Shown: positions 59,234-64,000 of the stretch, piece by piece
Position numbering within the stretch: the first letter of the stretch is position 1
How the letters are laid out: every line of letters starts with the position of its first letter
Source of the DNA: Pseudoalteromonas sp. GCY
GTDB lineage: Bacteria > Pseudomonadota > Gammaproteobacteria > Enterobacterales > Alteromonadaceae
Direction of reading: 5' to 3'
Assembly: GCF_016695175.1 (NCBI RefSeq)
Contig: NZ_CP068023.1
Location: 3,751,001 to 3,815,000 of the forward strand
Length of the DNA: 64,000 nucleotides
Position numbers and translations under genes: made by a program
The notes under the pieces: generated by a model
The model's database searches: none
Seen by the model: the letters and a program-made list of their open reading frames with translations, nothing else
What the model was told of the DNA's origin: nothing

Positions 59234-59250
59234 CCATGTCTCCTGCTTAC

Positions 59251-59865
59251 TTAATATTTATAGCTAAATACGTGTAACACCAAGTGGTATCGCATAGCCG
59301 CTAATCTTAATAACAAGGTTGCCGCCATGGACAATACCATTACGTATTCTGTTGCCATGCCCAATTTAATTGCTTGAGTATAGACTATCCCGCCAAAAAT
59401 GCAGGTGATCGCGTATAACTCTCCTTTTAGAAGAAGGGGGATTTCTCGAGCTAATACGTCTCTGATGACGCCACCAAAACACCCGGTCAATACGCCCATG
59501 ATCACAGCTGTAGTATCAGGCATCCCAATACTTAAAGCCTTTTGTACTCCCATTACAGCGAAAAAAGCAAGCCCAATGGCATCAGCAACCTGCAGTACAG
59601 TCCTTGGAATATTTTGATGCCGATTTAACCACCATATACTCACAGCGACAGCAAATAAAATAGCGTAAATATAGCTAGTATCATGAAGCCAAAAAACGGG
59701 TTGATCTAAAATCAAGTCTCGTAATGTTCCCCCTCCGATACCAGTCACAGTCGCAAGGACAATCACACCAAAGCCATCCATATGTTTACTATGCGCAATT
59801 AAGGTTCCCGAGATTGCAAAAACCATAACACCCAAGAGATCAAACCAATGATAGAGTTCTGACAT
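59251..59865 (-). CDS. TRIC-type channel family protein (YicG/UPF0126)
   Basis: Integral membrane protein of 204 residues with about seven helices in two similar halves, each with the family signature: TVTGIGGGTLRDLIL near residue 40 and VLTGCFGGVIRDVLA near residue 127. Prokaryotic members form trimeric monovalent cation channels; E. coli YicG is linked to glycine. Direction and neighbours (comM on the same strand, repeats behind) give no further clue. Confidence 0.92.
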   Translation of the reverse strand: MSELYHWFDLLGVMVFAISGTLIAHSKHMDGFGVIVLATVTGIGGGTLRDLILDQPVFWLHDTSYIYAILFAVAVSIWWLNRHQNIPRTVLQVADAIGLAFFAVMGVQKALSIGMPDTTAVIMGVLTGCFGGVIRDVLAREIPLLLKGELYAITCIFGGIVYTQAIKLGMATEYVMVLSMAATLLLRLAAMRYHLVLHVFSYKY

Positions 59866-60216
59866 TTCGTAATTAGTTGTGAAACAAAAGCAAAATCATA
59901 ACGAAGATCTCACACAAAAGGTAGTAGGATCGCCGATATTTACAGCTATCAATGTGGTGAGAAAAGTGACTTTATGAAATGTTTAGGATGAATGCTTGCG
60001 GATAAACCACCTCCTACCATGTTGCACTGTGCTGATACTGTGGTAGGAGCGCATTTATTTAGGTTTAGAAAACCTCACGAGGTTTTTTATATCTCAAATT
60101 TCTATACCCCAAACAACAAAAAACCCGTCGCATTGCTGCATTTGAGCCGAAACTTTCATTGCAACCCATCGGTGGGTAAACCACCTCCTACCATGTTGCA
60201 CTATGCTGATACGGTG

Positions 60217-60239
60217 GTGGGAGCGAGTTTACCTCGCGA
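60217..60239 (+). repeat. REP-like element, copy 1
   Basis: GTGGGAGCGAGTTTACCT followed by CGCGA. The form (GTGGGAGCG head, then a short hairpin) resembles the Pseudomonas REP consensus. Confidence 0.55.
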
Positions 60240-60263
60240 GATTTTCTATATCCCAAACAGCAA

Positions 60264-60293
60264 AAAACCCGTCGTATTGTTGAAACGGGTTTT
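60264..60293 (-). terminator. Second terminator hairpin, diverged copy
   Basis: AAAACCCGT / ACGGGTTTT stem inside the middle repeat module, a diverged copy of the rRNA operon terminator 180 bases nearer 5S. Confidence 0.6.
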
Positions 60294-60401
60294 GATGTAC
60301 ATGGGTGTTCCACATTATTTCTGAGCCGAAGCTTTCATTGCAACCTATCGGTGGGTAAACCACCTCCTAGCATATTGCACTGTGCTGATGCTATGGTGGG
60401 A

Positions 60402-60424
60402 GTGGGAGCGAGTTTACCTCGCGA
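60402..60424 (+). repeat. REP-like element, copy 2
   Basis: Identical to the copy at 60217-60239; its 3' half forms the perfect palindrome ACCTCGCGAGGT at 60416-60427. Confidence 0.55.
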
Positions 60425-60444
60425 GGTTTTTAAATCACAAACAG

Positions 60445-60480
60445 CAAAAAACCCGTCGCATTGCTGCAACGGGTTTCTCT
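60445..60480 (-). terminator. rRNA operon terminator
   Basis: Minus strand AAACCCGTTGCAGC / GCGACGGGTTT hairpin followed by TTTTTGC, directly downstream of 5S rRNA. Confidence 0.88.
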
Positions 60481-60485
60481 TATTT

Positions 60486-60603
60486 GGCCCTGGCGATGTT
60501 CTACTTTCACATGGGTAATCCACACTATCATCGACGCTGTTTTGTTTCACTTCTGAGTTCGGCATGGGGTCAGGTGGGTCCAAAACGCTATAGTCACCAG
60601 GAA
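60486..60603 (-). rRNA. rrf: 5S ribosomal RNA
   Basis: Minus strand carries the 5S core with CCCACCTGACCCCATGCC, GAACTCAGAAGTGAAAC and the terminal helix (CCTGGTG opposite CGCCAGG at the ends). Length about 118. Exact ends are uncertain by a few bases. Confidence 0.95.
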
Positions 60604-60717
60604 ATTCTGTTCATCAATGAAGTCTCCCTCATCAATGTAAATCCGGAAAAAGCTTATTAAATTCTTTTGTCTACTTTAGTCTATTAACTTCTGTCGCTTA
60701 AACCACTTTGGCGTTGT

Positions 60718-63601
<2,884 letters not shown>

Positions 63602-63781
63602 ATACAACCCAAAATAGTTTTAAGTTGTACTGTCAAAGACTGATTTAACTTCGCCAGAAGTTAATATTGAATACTAAAGTAGACGCTAATTAATCATCGA
63701 AATGATTAATCGGCATTTTCTTTCGAAAACTCGATAAATAACTTTACGTTATCTATCAGAATTTAATTTTTCAGCTTTTCC

Positions 63782-63797
63782 AAATTTTTAAAGAGCA
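63782..63797 (-). promoter_or_regulatory. boxA antitermination site in the 16S-23S spacer
   Basis: Minus strand TGCTCTTTAAAAATTT closely matches the rRNA boxA consensus, to which NusB-NusE bind. It lies between tRNA-Ala and 23S, as in E. coli spacers. Confidence 0.75.
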
Positions 63798-63879
63798 AGA
63801 GAATTACTTCTCAGAGTTAAAAACTCTCAGTTACTTGAACCTGAGTAAGAGTGTTTATCTATAAGAAGGAGTAGTAAAG

Positions 63880-63955
63880 TGGTGGAGCTAAGCAGGATCG
63901 AACTGCTGACCTCCTGCGTGCAAGGCAGGCGCTCTCCCAGCTGAGCTATAGCCCC
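63880..63955 (-). tRNA. tRNA-Ala (anticodon TGC)
   Basis: A 76-base tRNA with all four stems: acceptor GGGGCTA / TAGCTCC, D arm, anticodon stem CCTGC / GCAGG with TGC at 34-36, T arm with TTCGATC, and encoded CCA. It lies in the 16S-23S spacer. A tRNA-Ile often precedes it; only 45 bases remain to the window edge, so this cannot be checked. Confidence 0.97.
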
Positions 63956-64000
63956 ACATTACTAGGATAACATTGTTTTTCTTCACCAAACTTCTTTTCG

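Larger units (their letters stand above)
59995..60477. repeat. Three tandem imperfect modules downstream of 5S rRNA
   Basis: Module starts near 59998, 60171 and 60349 share GGTAAACCACCTCCTA and a GTTGCACTGTGCTGAT-like segment, then a REP-like hairpin, then CAGCAAAAAACCCGTCG of the terminator. Between modules stands TTTCATTGCAACC followed by a TCGGTGGG motif. In the first module CTCCTACCA (60011-60019) and TGGTAGGAG (60041-60049) are perfect inverted copies. The first module is the most degenerate. Confidence 0.8.
59866..60485. other. Repeat-rich noncoding region between the TRIC gene and the rRNA operon
   Basis: About 620 bases with three imperfect tandem modules (described separately), each built from a REP-like hairpin and a copy of the rRNA operon terminator region. 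Small reading frames here run through the repeats and are not genes. Confidence 0.8.

Overview
The window looks like a chromosomal core segment of a marine gammaproteobacterium of the Alteromonadales, most probably Pseudoalteromonas. This rests on gene order and protein character (mla/murA back to back with kds-lpt-rpoN-pts; uvrA/ssb/csrD/mre in one block; the short HPF; the YajR-like transporter), not on a database search. Nearly all genes are housekeeping. I see no CRISPR array, prophage, insertion sequence or recognisable defence island.

Layout. 1-3.2 kb (minus): 5' part of petA, then rpsI and rplM behind a recognisable promoter and leader hairpin, then zapE. 3.3-6.7 kb (plus): yhcB, degQ and degS, with an 86-bp palindromic repeat before degQ. 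6.8-11.5 kb (minus): mlaFEDCB-ibaG-murA, for outer-membrane lipid asymmetry and the first committed peptidoglycan step. Divergent from it, 11.6-21.1 kb (plus): yrbG-kdsD-kdsC-lptC-lptA-lptB-rpoN-hpf-ptsN-rapZ-npr, then mgtE, covering Kdo and LPS export, sigma-54 and the nitrogen PTS. 21.1-25.5 kb: pmbA, yjgA and tldD plus a nitrilase-family gene. 25.5-33.8 kb (minus): mreB-mreC-mreD-maf-rng-yhdP, the rod-shape and RNase G block.

33.9-41.9 kb: a less conserved stretch between mreB and ssb. It holds a periplasmic coiled-coil/PEGA/FGE-fold protein without the FGE catalytic cysteines, a PLP enzyme of the ACC deaminase/D-cysteine desulfhydrase type, and a two-TM protein with degenerate GGDEF and EAL domains that is a CsrD/MshH candidate by position. 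In Vibrio this slot holds the MSHA pilus locus, which is not here. ssb, a YajR-like MFS transporter, a periplasmic solute-binding protein and divergent uvrA follow.

44.9-59.9 kb: a looser set of single genes. These are an unknown membrane protein, a thioesterase, a 2OG-Fe(II) oxygenase, yacL, an AEC carrier, a small membrane protein, an AtoE-type carrier, an M50 protease, a REC-EAL response regulator, a CNNM/DUF21 transporter, an S9 peptidase, an OmpR-type regulator without an adjacent kinase, comM/yifB and a TRIC-family protein.

59.9-64 kb (minus): the distal end of an rRNA operon with tRNA-Ala(TGC), 23S and 5S rRNA and a terminator. Beyond 5S lie partial repeats of the terminator region with what look like decayed 5S fragments and REP-like hairpins. 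The 16S gene would lie beyond 64000.
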